Source: a virus
Length of the DNA: 24,142 nucleotides
Strand: one strand, 5' to 3'
IMG/VR virus record: IMGVR_UViG_3300013129_000033
Coordinates: 1 to 24,142 of that record
In this document: positions 1 through 6,981 of the stretch, in pieces
Position numbering within the stretch: position 1 is the first letter of the stretch
How the letters are laid out: each line of letters begins with the position of its first letter
Made by a program: the position numbers and the translations under genes
The notes under the pieces: model-generated
What the model saw: only the letters and a program-made list of their open reading frames with translations
What the model was told of the DNA's origin: nothing
Database searches by the model: none

Positions 1-1975
1 CTGTGGATGGGGTAATAGTAGTATAAACATTTCCAAAGTATTGGTAAGAAATAATATTAGTACCTGCATTAATTATACTATAATCTTCAAGCTCAGGACC
101 TAAATTTGTTTGGGAAAACTGAGCATCTACGGTGGGGTAATTTATATAATTGCTATTAAAGCCGGTATTAGAACCAACAAGTTTAGAATAGTTAATACTT
201 AATAAATCCATTACTCTCTGTAAATCAGCAGGAAACTTTATATTATAGTTCTTATCTTCGTAGTTTACCTCTCCAAATAGCCCGTATAGCTGAGAAATAT
301 TAGCTCCATCAACATCAGCGTTGTTGTCAACGAAGTTAGCAATTTTTTCATAATATCTTTTACCTATACTATTAGGGCTGCTTTCCTGTGTACCGCCTAC
401 ATATGCAAAAAATTCATCAAATAAAGCTGTCTGGTCTCTTAATCTTGGCATTAAGGCATAGCTTTTTAAAGCCTCTACATAATCGAAGTTTTCATTAATC
501 TTCATTATGTTATACTCTACATACTCAGGGTAATAATTAAAAACATAAATACCTTCAATAAAACTATTAAATCCATCAGGTTCCATAGCATTACCAAATG
601 CTGATAAAACAACAGGGTTTATAACAAGAGGAACCTGTATATTTGTATATGATGTGCTTAAAGAAAAGTTAGTAGTTGCTCCAATAGTTGCAAAACTGTT
701 TGTATAATTTGCAGATAAAACACCAGTATAAAAACCACTTAACAAGGCTGTTGTTATATTATTGGAATTATAAGCATTGTATTGAAAGTTGGTTGGAAAT
801 AGATTATTATTTCCAAATTCATCTTTTGTACCATCTGCAGAAAGTAAAGCTAACTTAAAAGTATTATTTGAAATGGTTGCGCTAGCAGGAATATAATTCA
901 ACTGACCATAATATTTTAAAATATTACCTTGATTATCTGCTGGAGCGACAAACAACGGAAATGATGTACCGTTAAACATTATATTTGGTAGAGGTGGTTG
1001 AACTAATCCATTACTTGTAAAGCTCCATGAAGCAGGTACATTATTATCAACAAGCAAGTCAATAAAAGTGCTTGAGTTGTTAATAATTGGTAAATCTTTT
1101 TCAAAAATAGAAAATAACTTGCTGTTTAAAATTTGTTGAGCTAACGGAATATCTTTTAAATTCTGAGTTAAATATAGCTTCTCTAGGTTATTTCTTGATG
1201 GGGAGTCATCTTTAAAATAAAAAATATTTTGACCGCTAGTTCCTGTAAAAACACTATTAACAGAGCTTAGTGAACTTAAAGTACCTGTATAGCCATCATA
1301 TGTTAAGTAAAGATCTGTACTATCTGTACTTAGAGACCTAATAATAGTTGTTTGGTTTTCATTTGTAAACTGCCAGAAAGGAACTAAATGGTACCAATTA
1401 GTTTGGTAATAATTTCTGTTTTCGTAATCGTTAGAAAAACTTCCATCACAATACAATTCAATCTTATAATCAATAGAAGAAAGACTATTACATAGCTGCC
1501 AAGAATTATATCTATAGACATATACAGGGTCAGTATATTGAGCAGCTAAAACTGACATGTTGTCAACATATGTTCTGCTTTGATTAATACCAGAAGTTGT
1601 AGTTGAAGAATTAAAATAAACATCATTTACAGGAGCAACAGAAGGATTAATTACATCTGTAATATAATTAAACGCTGAAAGATAAGTAGTGTAGTTTTCA
1701 ATTGGCTCTCCACTTAAGTCAGCAGTGAATAAGGTAATTTTATAAACTCCAGGCAAAGGAAAATTATAAACAGAATTGTTTTCTTTAAGAACAAATTTAT
1801 CATTTACAGCAAACACAATAAAGTCTTTGTTAGCAGATAAAGGTAAACTAGAAAGAGAAACACTTAGGGTAACTGGTGTACCAGTATAAGAAGAAACGGG
1901 AAAAACATTATTGCTGTTAACAACATATTCTCTTGTATTTCCCTTGCCAGTTATAATTGAAAACGATACACTCAT
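1..1975 (-). CDS. Large baseplate-type structural protein downstream of gp6 (gp7 position), partial
   Basis: This reading frame is open for 658 codons from an ATG and leaves the window without a stop, so the C-terminus is missing. Its ATG shares one base with the gp6 stop codon (TAATG), which implies translational coupling and co-transcription with gp25 and gp6. The product starts MSVSFSIITGKGNTREYVVN. Residues about 20-110 look like a PKD/Ig-type beta domain, with a PGVYKITLFTAD strand. The rest is rich in Asn, Thr, Ser, Tyr and Phe, typical of virion beta proteins. In T4 the gene after 6 is the wedge protein gp7 (1032 aa), so position suggests a wedge or wedge-peripheral protein. I do not recognise gp7 sequence motifs, and a tail-fibre-attachment or generic structural protein is equally possible. 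A virion role is likely; the precise identity is uncertain. Confidence 0.7.
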   Translation of the reverse strand, partial: MSVSFSIITGKGNTREYVVNSNNVFPVSSYTGTPVTLSVSLSSLPLSANKDFIVFAVNDKFVLKENNSVYNFPLPGVYKITLFTADLSGEPIENYTTYLSAFNYITDVINPSVAPVNDVYFNSSTTTSGINQSRTYVDNMSVLAAQYTDPVYVYRYNSWQLCNSLSSIDYKIELYCDGSFSNDYENRNYYQTNWYHLVPFWQFTNENQTTIIRSLSTDSTDLYLTYDGYTGTLSSLSSVNSVFTGTSGQNIFYFKDDSPSRNNLEKLYLTQNLKDIPLAQQILNSKLFSIFEKDLPIINNSSTFIDLLVDNNVPASWSFTSNGLVQPPLPNIMFNGTSFPLFVAPADNQGNILKYYGQLNYIPASATISNNTFKLALLSADGTKDEFGNNNLFPTNFQYNAYNSNNITTALLSGFYTGVLSANYTNSFATIGATTNFSLSTSYTNIQVPLVINPVVLSAFGNAMEPDGFNSFIEGIYVFNYYPEYVEYNIMKINENFDYVEALKSYALMPRLRDQTALFDEFFAYVGGTQESSPNSIGKRYYEKIANFVDNNADVDGANISQLYGLFGEVNYEDKNYNIKFPADLQRVMDLLSINYSKLVGSNTGFNSNYINYPTVDAQFSQTNLGPELEDYSIINAGTNIISYQYFGNVYTTITPST

Positions 1976-3783
1976 TAGAGAATAGTAATTAAGTTAGATA
2001 AGGTAAAGTAATCAGGCAAATATGGATACATAAAATCTTGAAGAGTCACAGATGACACAGAAGTTTTTACATCAATATTTGGGTATTGAAAATTATAATA
2101 TATAAAGCTCAAACTGTTTCTTGCTCCGTTTAAATTAGTGGTTTGAATAGATTGTACACCAGCAATATCAATAATTTGAGCATTTAAATCTGTAATATTA
2201 ACTGTACCACCTAGAGATTGTAAATCAAAATAACTCTGAATGGTACTAATAATAATACTCTTAATTTTATCTCTATTTACAACTACATTAGGGTTAGTTG
2301 TTACAACTAACTTTGCTCCAAAATTAGTATCTTGTACAGCTGTATCATCTACACTAGTACCGTAACCAAATTGGAACGCAATATAAACCGGGTCCATAAT
2401 AATTGGTTCAGCTGTTACTGTTTTTACAGAATTAATTGCAGATATAATAAAGTTCTTTTGAGCGGGGGTTACAAAGTTGTTCTTTGTTATAGTTGTTATT
2501 CTAGATGCAGATGTTTTTGGAGCACAATAAATATAAACATTGTTAAAGTTACAAGAAGAAGAAAATAATATCTGGTTTGATAATACGTTAGTATCTAGAT
2601 TTGGGTCGTTTAATTTTAAATTTTCAGTCAAATACTTTAAATGAGAATTTAAATATTGGGTATTGCTCAATACTTTTGTAGAATAAACAAAACTAGCAAA
2701 GTTAGTATAAACGAAATTTTCGTAGTCTGTAGCATTTACTAGCCTGTATTGAGATGTAAATGTTTGAGGTGCTCTTGTTCTAATAGACTCTACTGTTTCA
2801 GCATCAAAGAATGCTGTGGAGTCTACATCATTATTAATATTAAGAGCTAAAATCTGAGTTGCAGTTAAATAGGATAAATTATCATCTCTTACATCAGCAA
2901 AAATTTGATTGAATCTAGGGGTGTTATATAAAGAAATTGGATTATTATTTAGCTTATTAGAATTAATTTGACCATTAACACCATCAGATTGTAAGAAATA
3001 TATAGAAATTAAATCCCCGTTTTGTATTTGACGGCCTGTAATATTATCGCCAAATTTTACTTCATAATGCTTATTCTCATTGAGTCTAATTTCACATACT
3101 CTATCTTGAGAGCCATACAAGAACAAACTATCTACCTTTTTATATTCTACGTATGTACCAGTCTGAACTTCAAAAACATATACAAAAATATTAAAGTTAT
3201 CGACAATAACAGAATCTCCAGGTAAAATAGCTACAGTTTCAAAAGCTACCCCTGCAGCAGTTTGAGTAGGATATTCAACCATTTTACCCTGATATAACAA
3301 ATAAGTAGAGCTAAACTGTTTTAATGTTTCATTAATACCAGCCTGTGTAGTTTTTTCAAAAGTAATATCGCTTGTAAATGTATAATTAATACCATTTACA
3401 TTTAAGTAGGAATATCTCGGTATTGTGAATACTCCTGCGCTTAATTGAGAAGAGTTAGCTATAAATGGTAATGCACAGGTTTGTGGCCCTACAGGGTTAT
3501 AGTTGAGTAGCTTTACAATTCTATTAATATTTTCATACAATTGAGATTCTGTAAAAATAGATTCACTTGATGTTTGGTTCAAATAGAAAAGTAGAGTCTG
3601 GTAAGAGTATGCTACAATATCAATAATCGCGTTTAAATTACTACCTTCAAAATTTTGATCTGTAAAGACAGCATTAGAAGGTGAATTGAGACGCTCAATT
3701 ATTAAGCGTTTAAGACTAGTAGCATCAAATGCTGTGTAGGCATTTGGAGCTAATTTAAATTCTGGATATACACCTGTAGCCAT
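1975..3783 (-). CDS. gp6: Baseplate wedge protein gp6 (gpJ-like)
   Basis: A 602-aa protein close in size to T4 gp6 (660 aa). T4 gp6 dimers form the inner ring of the baseplate and join the wedges. The N-terminal region (residues about 25-110) carries the pattern typical of T4-like gp6 proteins: FTDQNFEGSNLNAIIDIVAY, a helix with SESIFTESQLYENINRIVKLL, and LNYNPVGPQT. A central part contains RAPQTF and ATDYENFV, as in gpJ-family baseplate proteins, and the C-terminal part is beta-rich. It lies directly after gp25, the same pairing as in many contractile-tail loci. Only two bases separate it from the gp25 stop and no Shine-Dalgarno is visible, so it probably depends on translation of gp25. Family assignment is confident; it rests on sequence pattern and synteny, not on a search. 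Confidence 0.88.
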   Translation of the reverse strand: MATGVYPEFKLAPNAYTAFDATSLKRLIIERLNSPSNAVFTDQNFEGSNLNAIIDIVAYSYQTLLFYLNQTSSESIFTESQLYENINRIVKLLNYNPVGPQTCALPFIANSSQLSAGVFTIPRYSYLNVNGINYTFTSDITFEKTTQAGINETLKQFSSTYLLYQGKMVEYPTQTAAGVAFETVAILPGDSVIVDNFNIFVYVFEVQTGTYVEYKKVDSLFLYGSQDRVCEIRLNENKHYEVKFGDNITGRQIQNGDLISIYFLQSDGVNGQINSNKLNNNPISLYNTPRFNQIFADVRDDNLSYLTATQILALNINNDVDSTAFFDAETVESIRTRAPQTFTSQYRLVNATDYENFVYTNFASFVYSTKVLSNTQYLNSHLKYLTENLKLNDPNLDTNVLSNQILFSSSCNFNNVYIYCAPKTSASRITTITKNNFVTPAQKNFIISAINSVKTVTAEPIIMDPVYIAFQFGYGTSVDDTAVQDTNFGAKLVVTTNPNVVVNRDKIKSIIISTIQSYFDLQSLGGTVNITDLNAQIIDIAGVQSIQTTNLNGARNSLSFIYYNFQYPNIDVKTSVSSVTLQDFMYPYLPDYFTLSNLITIL

Positions 3784-3785
3784 AG

Positions 3786-4265
3786 TTATGAAATTGTTAT
3801 TACGTCTCCTTGTATTGAACCTTGCAATGTTATAGTCTGTTTTAAAGTTGGAACTCTTAAGGTCAGATTAATAACGTAAAGGTATTGATCTGGATAAGGT
3901 ATAACTTGCAACTCTACTATTTGCACTCTAGGTTCATATTGAGTGATAACAGTATTAATCTCGTTTGAAATTGCAGTTGCTGTAGTGTCTGTAACTTGTT
4001 CAAATAAGTAGTCTTCAATTCTTAATCCAAATTCTGGGCTTAGAATCTTTTCATTCTTTTTAGTCGAAAAAATATTATTAATACTATTTTTAACAGCGTT
4101 AATATCATACGAAACATTAAGATCTGTTTTAACTTTTTGAGCTGCAATATTGTTAGTATAAAGAGTTTCCATGGACATAACATCAAAGTCCTGGTAAATG
4201 TACTTTATAGCACTATTAGGATTGACTGGCTTCTTAAAGAGATTGTTTAAGTTTACTGTTGCCAT
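3786..4265 (-). CDS. gp25: Baseplate wedge protein gp25 (lysozyme-like fold)
   Basis: A 159-aa protein; T4 gp25 is 132 aa. This family is conserved in contractile tails (gpW/gp25 family) and connects the wedge to the first sheath ring, helping trigger contraction. The family hallmark EPR triad is at residues 111-113 (TQYEPRVQIVELQV), preceded by the LSPEFGLRIEDYLFEQ segment (residues 75-90) and followed by beta strands. The first 60 residues form a longer N-terminal arm than in T4. The ATG is 8 nt downstream of a perfect TATAAATA late box and has no Shine-Dalgarno, so this is probably the first gene of a late operon gp25-gp6-large structural protein. Confidence 0.93.
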   Translation of the reverse strand: MATVNLNNLFKKPVNPNSAIKYIYQDFDVMSMETLYTNNIAAQKVKTDLNVSYDINAVKNSINNIFSTKKNEKILSPEFGLRIEDYLFEQVTDTTATAISNEINTVITQYEPRVQIVELQVIPYPDQYLYVINLTLRVPTLKQTITLQGSIQGDVITIS

Positions 4266-4273
4266 CTGTTAAT

Positions 4274-4281
4274 TATTTATA
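4274..4281 (-). promoter_or_regulatory. T4-type late promoter box for the gp25 operon
   Basis: A perfect TATAAATA on the minus strand lies 8 nt before the gp25 ATG. T4 late promoters have this octamer as the only essential element, spanning about -13 to -6, which puts the transcript start about 3 nt before the ATG. It is divergent from the box at 4299-4306. Confidence 0.75.
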
Positions 4282-4298
4282 AATTTTTGAACGAATTA

Positions 4299-4306
4299 CA
4301 TAAATA
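4299..4306 (+). promoter_or_regulatory. Late promoter box for the plus-strand gene at 4314
   Basis: CATAAATA lies 7 nt before the ATG at 4314, followed by an AT-only leader (TTTATAT). It is one mismatch from TATAAATA. Predicted initiation is within one or two bases of the start codon. Confidence 0.65.
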
Positions 4307-4313
4307 TTTATAT

Positions 4314-4931
4314 ATGGCATCTCGATTTGAACAAGTTATAGAAGAACATTATGACAGATTTACCCGCAACGGGTTTCTTTGCGGTGATCTAGTTAAAATT
4401 AAGCAAGAAGCCTTTACTGGTCCGTGGTCCAAGACTCAGTCTGTTGAGAAGATCAACATGCTTAGAGAGCTTGCTACTTCAGGAGATTATTTGCGTGTTA
4501 GCCATGTTAAATCCCCATATGGTTTCAGTATGGCTGGAAAAGATTATGAGCCTGATGCTTTTTATCTTGATATTACAAGAGAAATCGCCCCAGGTCTCTT
4601 TACTGACAAGGTAACTGTTCCTTCTTATCTTGTTGAATTGCTCATGACGGGTGGTGAAAATAGAACTCAAACACCTATTAATCCTAAGCACGTTAGACCA
4701 AATAATGAGATTATTAAGCCACAACCTGTTCAACAAGTAAATAGTACTGCTAGATACATGGATACTCAACACCCTAATTATCCAAAGATTGATGCTCCAC
4801 CAGGTAATGAAGATCCAGGAAATATTCCTCAGACTGATAAGAACGTTACAAGTAACCCTACAACTAATACAACCCTACCTTATACACAGAAGCATAAGAT
4901 GGATTATGGCAGTTACATGAAGGGGTATTAA
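4314..4931 (+). CDS. Uncharacterised late protein, 205 aa
   Basis: I do not recognise this protein. Residues 1 to about 115 look folded (MASRFEQVIEEHYDRFTRNG, then GFLCGDLVKIKQEAF, a GDYLRVSHVKSPYGFSMAG stretch, and VTVPSYLVELLM). Residues from about 120 to the end are rich in Asn, Pro, Thr and Gln and look disordered. I chose the ATG at 4314 instead of a TTG nine codons upstream because the late box CATAAATA stands 7 nt before the ATG and the TTG lies upstream of that promoter. The late promoter suggests a virion or assembly protein. Its stop codon overlaps the stop of the convergent clamp loader gene inside the palindrome TTAA. No signal peptide or membrane segment is visible. Confidence 0.72.
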   Translation: MASRFEQVIEEHYDRFTRNGFLCGDLVKIKQEAFTGPWSKTQSVEKINMLRELATSGDYLRVSHVKSPYGFSMAGKDYEPDAFYLDITREIAPGLFTDKVTVPSYLVELLMTGGENRTQTPINPKHVRPNNEIIKPQPVQQVNSTARYMDTQHPNYPKIDAPPGNEDPGNIPQTDKNVTSNPTTNTTLPYTQKHKMDYGSYMKGY

Positions 4932-5848
4932 ACCATCGACAACAAACAAGCGTAAAAGTTGATCTCCTGATCCATTACAAAAGCAGACTTATACAAGTGA
5001 TCTGCGATGGTGACGAGCATTTTACGCTTATTTTTTTCGTCAAATTCAAACTCATTAATAAAGTTGAATAGCTGCCGCATTAGTCCAACATAATCTCCAT
5101 TGAACACTTCTTCGTTCTCAATTACATGGCGACGAATAATAGTACAGTCTTTCTTAGAAAGAACATTGATCAAAATACCTTTTACAAGAGCAATGTTCTG
5201 CTTATTAGAAGCTGTCTGAAGAGATCCTGACCTGCTATTTTTCTGCAATTCATTGATAGCAATACGCAGGTCAGGATAATACTGTTCTGTAATAGTCTCA
5301 ACTTGAGTCTTCTCAAATGCAACATTCTCTTTAGTGAGAATATTACCTAGATGATTCACAAATTGAGTCTTTGAGATTTGAATATCGAACTTCTGACACC
5401 GGCTAGTTAATGCACTAATAATCTTGTGACCATAGTTGGCTGTAAGTATGAAACTAGTTACTTTATGAAACTCTTCCATTACATTACGCAAGGCCTTTTG
5501 AGCGTCTTGTGTCAACCCATCACATTCATCAAGGATAATAATCTTGATTCGACCATCAATTGATTTAGTCTGAGAAAATGCAACAACCTTGGTTCTGATT
5601 GCATCAATACCATTCTCATCTGAAGCATTAATATACAGATACTGACACTTTAGAACACTCTTAGCAATAATCTTTGCGAGACTGGTTTTACCCAAACCAG
5701 GCTTACCAACAAACATTAAATGCGGAATCTTCTCATCGCGACCATATCCTTCAATAGTAGCCTTGATATTATCTGGAAGAATAATCTCTTCCAAAGTCTG
5801 AGGGCGGTATTTTTCGAACCAAATATAACTAGCCGGAGTTTTATTCAC
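4928..5848 (-). CDS. gp44: Sliding-clamp loader ATPase, gp44/RFC small subunit family
   Basis: A 306-aa AAA+ ATPase, close to T4 gp44 (319 aa). It would load the sliding clamp (gp45) on primer-template DNA for the phage polymerase. Motifs in order: the WFEKYRP box at residues 10-16, Walker A GKPGLGKT at 48-55, Walker B IIILDECD at 103-110 (DECD in place of RFC DExD), sensor-1 LTAN at 135-138, and the SRC motif with its arginine finger at 149-151. A C-terminal helical collar domain follows. The start is GTG, overlapping the stop of the upstream 70-aa ORF (GTGA), which suggests coupled translation. No gp62-like partner subunit is encoded beside it. It belongs to the dUTPase operon driven by a sigma70-like promoter, consistent with early expression. 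Confidence 0.92.
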   Translation of the reverse strand: MNKTPASYIWFEKYRPQTLEEIILPDNIKATIEGYGRDEKIPHLMFVGKPGLGKTSLAKIIAKSVLKCQYLYINASDENGIDAIRTKVVAFSQTKSIDGRIKIIILDECDGLTQDAQKALRNVMEEFHKVTSFILTANYGHKIISALTSRCQKFDIQISKTQFVNHLGNILTKENVAFEKTQVETITEQYYPDLRIAINELQKNSRSGSLQTASNKQNIALVKGILINVLSKKDCTIIRRHVIENEEVFNGDYVGLMRQLFNFINEFEFDEKNKRKMLVTIADHLYKSAFVMDQEINFYACLLSMV

Positions 5849-6057
5849 AGGTATTTGAGTATAACAGTTTTTACGATAGAGTCAAGATCCATTCCTTCGA
5901 ACATTTTCTTAAATTTTCGCTTTTCTAAAAGGTCAAAGAAACCAGGGTTGACCTTGTATTTGACATCACATTCTCCATTTTCAGGACAAATAATTGATTC
6001 AATGTTGATATTATCGGCCAGTTGAGCCAAAGCCTTGGGATCCTCGGTTGGTTTCAT
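5845..6057 (-). CDS. Small uncharacterised protein between dUTPase and clamp loader, 70 aa
   Basis: This short frame starts inside the dUTPase gene and ends four bases into the clamp loader gene (GTGA overlap). The product has a central ICPENGECDVKYKVNPG segment with two cysteines and a C-terminal helix, FKKMFEGMDLDSIVKTVILK. A GTG four codons upstream is possible, but the ATG at 6057 is preferred because GGAG lies 11 nt before it. Position next to gp44 invites comparison with the T4 partner subunit gp62 (187 aa), but this protein is far smaller and I see no supporting motif. The coupled overlaps argue that it is translated. Function unknown. Confidence 0.65.
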   Translation of the reverse strand: MKPTEDPKALAQLADNINIESIICPENGECDVKYKVNPGFFDLLEKRKFKKMFEGMDLDSIVKTVILKYL

Positions 6058-6460
6058 AAACTTTATCACTCCAGTTAACTTCTGTATTGATCAACTTGTA
6101 GACAACAAATTGACACACCTTATCTCCGACCTTGTAAGTATAGTCAGCGTAAGAGAAATTATAGATCTTGATTCCCATGCCTCCACGGTATTGGTTATCA
6201 ATGATTCCAAGATGAGGTTGCAGACCAAACTTGAACCCTAGACCACTCTTAGGTTCAATGCGAAACCAGTAACCAGGAGTAACAAAGGCAAGCTGCAAAC
6301 CAACAGACACAACAGCAGAGCCCCTACCTGGGATAGTTGTTTCTTCGACTGAATAGATGTCATAACCTGAATCTCCTGTAAAGTTGTCGCTGTTAGCCTT
6401 AGTAGGGAGCTTGGCAAGGTCATGAGTTCGTTTAAATAAGATTTGAATTAACTCTTCCAT
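6011..6460 (-). CDS. dut: dUTP diphosphatase (dUTPase), trimeric family
   Basis: A 149-aa enzyme with all five motifs of the homotrimeric dUTPase family: motif 1 SGYDIYS (residues 31-37), motif 2 EPKSGLGFK (69-77), motif 3 GIIDNQYRGG (85-94, with catalytic-region Asp88 and Tyr91), motif 4 GDKVCQFVV (112-120) and the C-terminal P-loop-like motif 5 RGSQGFGSTGR (139-149). It hydrolyses dUTP to dUMP and pyrophosphate, keeping uracil out of DNA and feeding dTMP synthesis. It is the first gene of a three-gene nucleotide/replication operon with the 70-aa ORF and the clamp loader. A sigma70-like promoter ends 6 nt before the ATG and no Shine-Dalgarno is present. Confidence 0.96.
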   Translation of the reverse strand: MEELIQILFKRTHDLAKLPTKANSDNFTGDSGYDIYSVEETTIPGRGSAVVSVGLQLAFVTPGYWFRIEPKSGLGFKFGLQPHLGIIDNQYRGGMGIKIYNFSYADYTYKVGDKVCQFVVYKLINTEVNWSDKVYETNRGSQGFGSTGR

Positions 6461-6466
6461 GACCCA

Positions 6467-6495
6467 AGTATAGCATAGAAAAAACTGGTAATCAA
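6467..6495 (-). promoter_or_regulatory. Host-type sigma70 promoter (extended -10) for the dUTPase operon
   Basis: On the minus strand, TTGATT (6495-6490), a 17-bp spacer and TATACT (6472-6467) are preceded by TGC, giving an extended -10 (TGn). The -10 ends 6 nt before the dUTPase ATG, so the expected start point falls on or next to the A of the ATG. There is no late box before this operon. Early expression is an inference. Confidence 0.7.
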
Positions 6496-6502
6496 GTAAA
6501 TA
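6495..6502 (+). promoter_or_regulatory. Late promoter box for the gp16-like gene
   Basis: AGTAAATA followed by ATTAT and then ATG at 6508, a 5-nt gap. The same ATTAT-ATG join follows the boxes at 11549 and 17523 on the other strand. Two mismatches to TATAAATA, but the identical spacing supports it. It shares base 6495 with the -35 of the divergent sigma70-like promoter. Confidence 0.55.
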
Positions 6503-6507
6503 ATTAT

Positions 6508-6981
6508 ATGGACGAAGTAAACATCCCTGATGAATCAGTTGCTCAATTTTTAAATGATCTGCAAACTATTCGAGCAGAACAGGCTAAAATTGAAATTCCA
6601 AGAGAGAATGTAGCTACAATGGATAGTTTGGAGAGCTTTGTTCTTAAGAATAGCAGCGAAGTTATTACATCTTCCGTAAACATGCTTAGAAATATGGAAG
6701 ATGTAGTAAGAGCAGTTCAAGGGCCTGAGGAAATGGCTGCCTACTCAGAGTTAGTTAATGCATCTACCAATGCAATTGAAACTCTTAATAAGATATTGCT
6801 ACAGAAAAAGAAGATTGATGCTCAAATTGAGATAAAAAAGATGGATGTTGAGAATAAAAAGGAACTTCAAACTAATGACCATGCCCTTAAAATAATGGCA
6901 TCAAGAGAAGAAATCCTAAAAATGATGTTATCTAATAAAGAAAAACAGCAAGAGGAAATAAACGTTACACACTCAGCATAG
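6508..6981 (+). CDS. Small terminase-like protein (gp16 candidate), helical, 157 aa
   Basis: A 157-aa, almost entirely helical protein; T4 gp16 is 164 aa. Residues about 45-115 have a helical hairpin: FVLKNSSEVITSSVNMLRNM, then a turn at QGPEEMAAYSELV, then ASTNAIETLNKILLQKKK. This resembles the central domain of T4-like small terminases, where a helix of bound residues, a short turn with a Pro/Arg-containing segment, and a second helix ending in a Leu-Leu-x-x-Lys pattern build the oligomeric ring. The acidic N-terminus and charged C-terminal helix also fit. gp16 recognises the DNA and stimulates gp17. It would be unusual in lying about 15 kb from gp17 on the other strand. It could instead be an unrelated coiled-coil virion protein. 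The last 17 bases overlap the convergent 379-aa gene. Confidence 0.6.
   Translation: MDEVNIPDESVAQFLNDLQTIRAEQAKIEIPRENVATMDSLESFVLKNSSEVITSSVNMLRNMEDVVRAVQGPEEMAAYSELVNASTNAIETLNKILLQKKKIDAQIEIKKMDVENKKELQTNDHALKIMASREEILKMMLSNKEKQQEEINVTHSA

Noticed and set aside
4287-4313. TTG start nine codons upstream of the 205-aa plus-strand gene
   Set aside because: The segment contains the late promoter box CATAAATA, so a transcript from that box would not include the TTG; the ATG at 4314 fits the spacing seen elsewhere.
6058-6069. GTG start of the small ORF before the clamp loader
   Set aside because: The ATG four codons later is better placed relative to GGAG; the GTG itself overlaps that GGAG.
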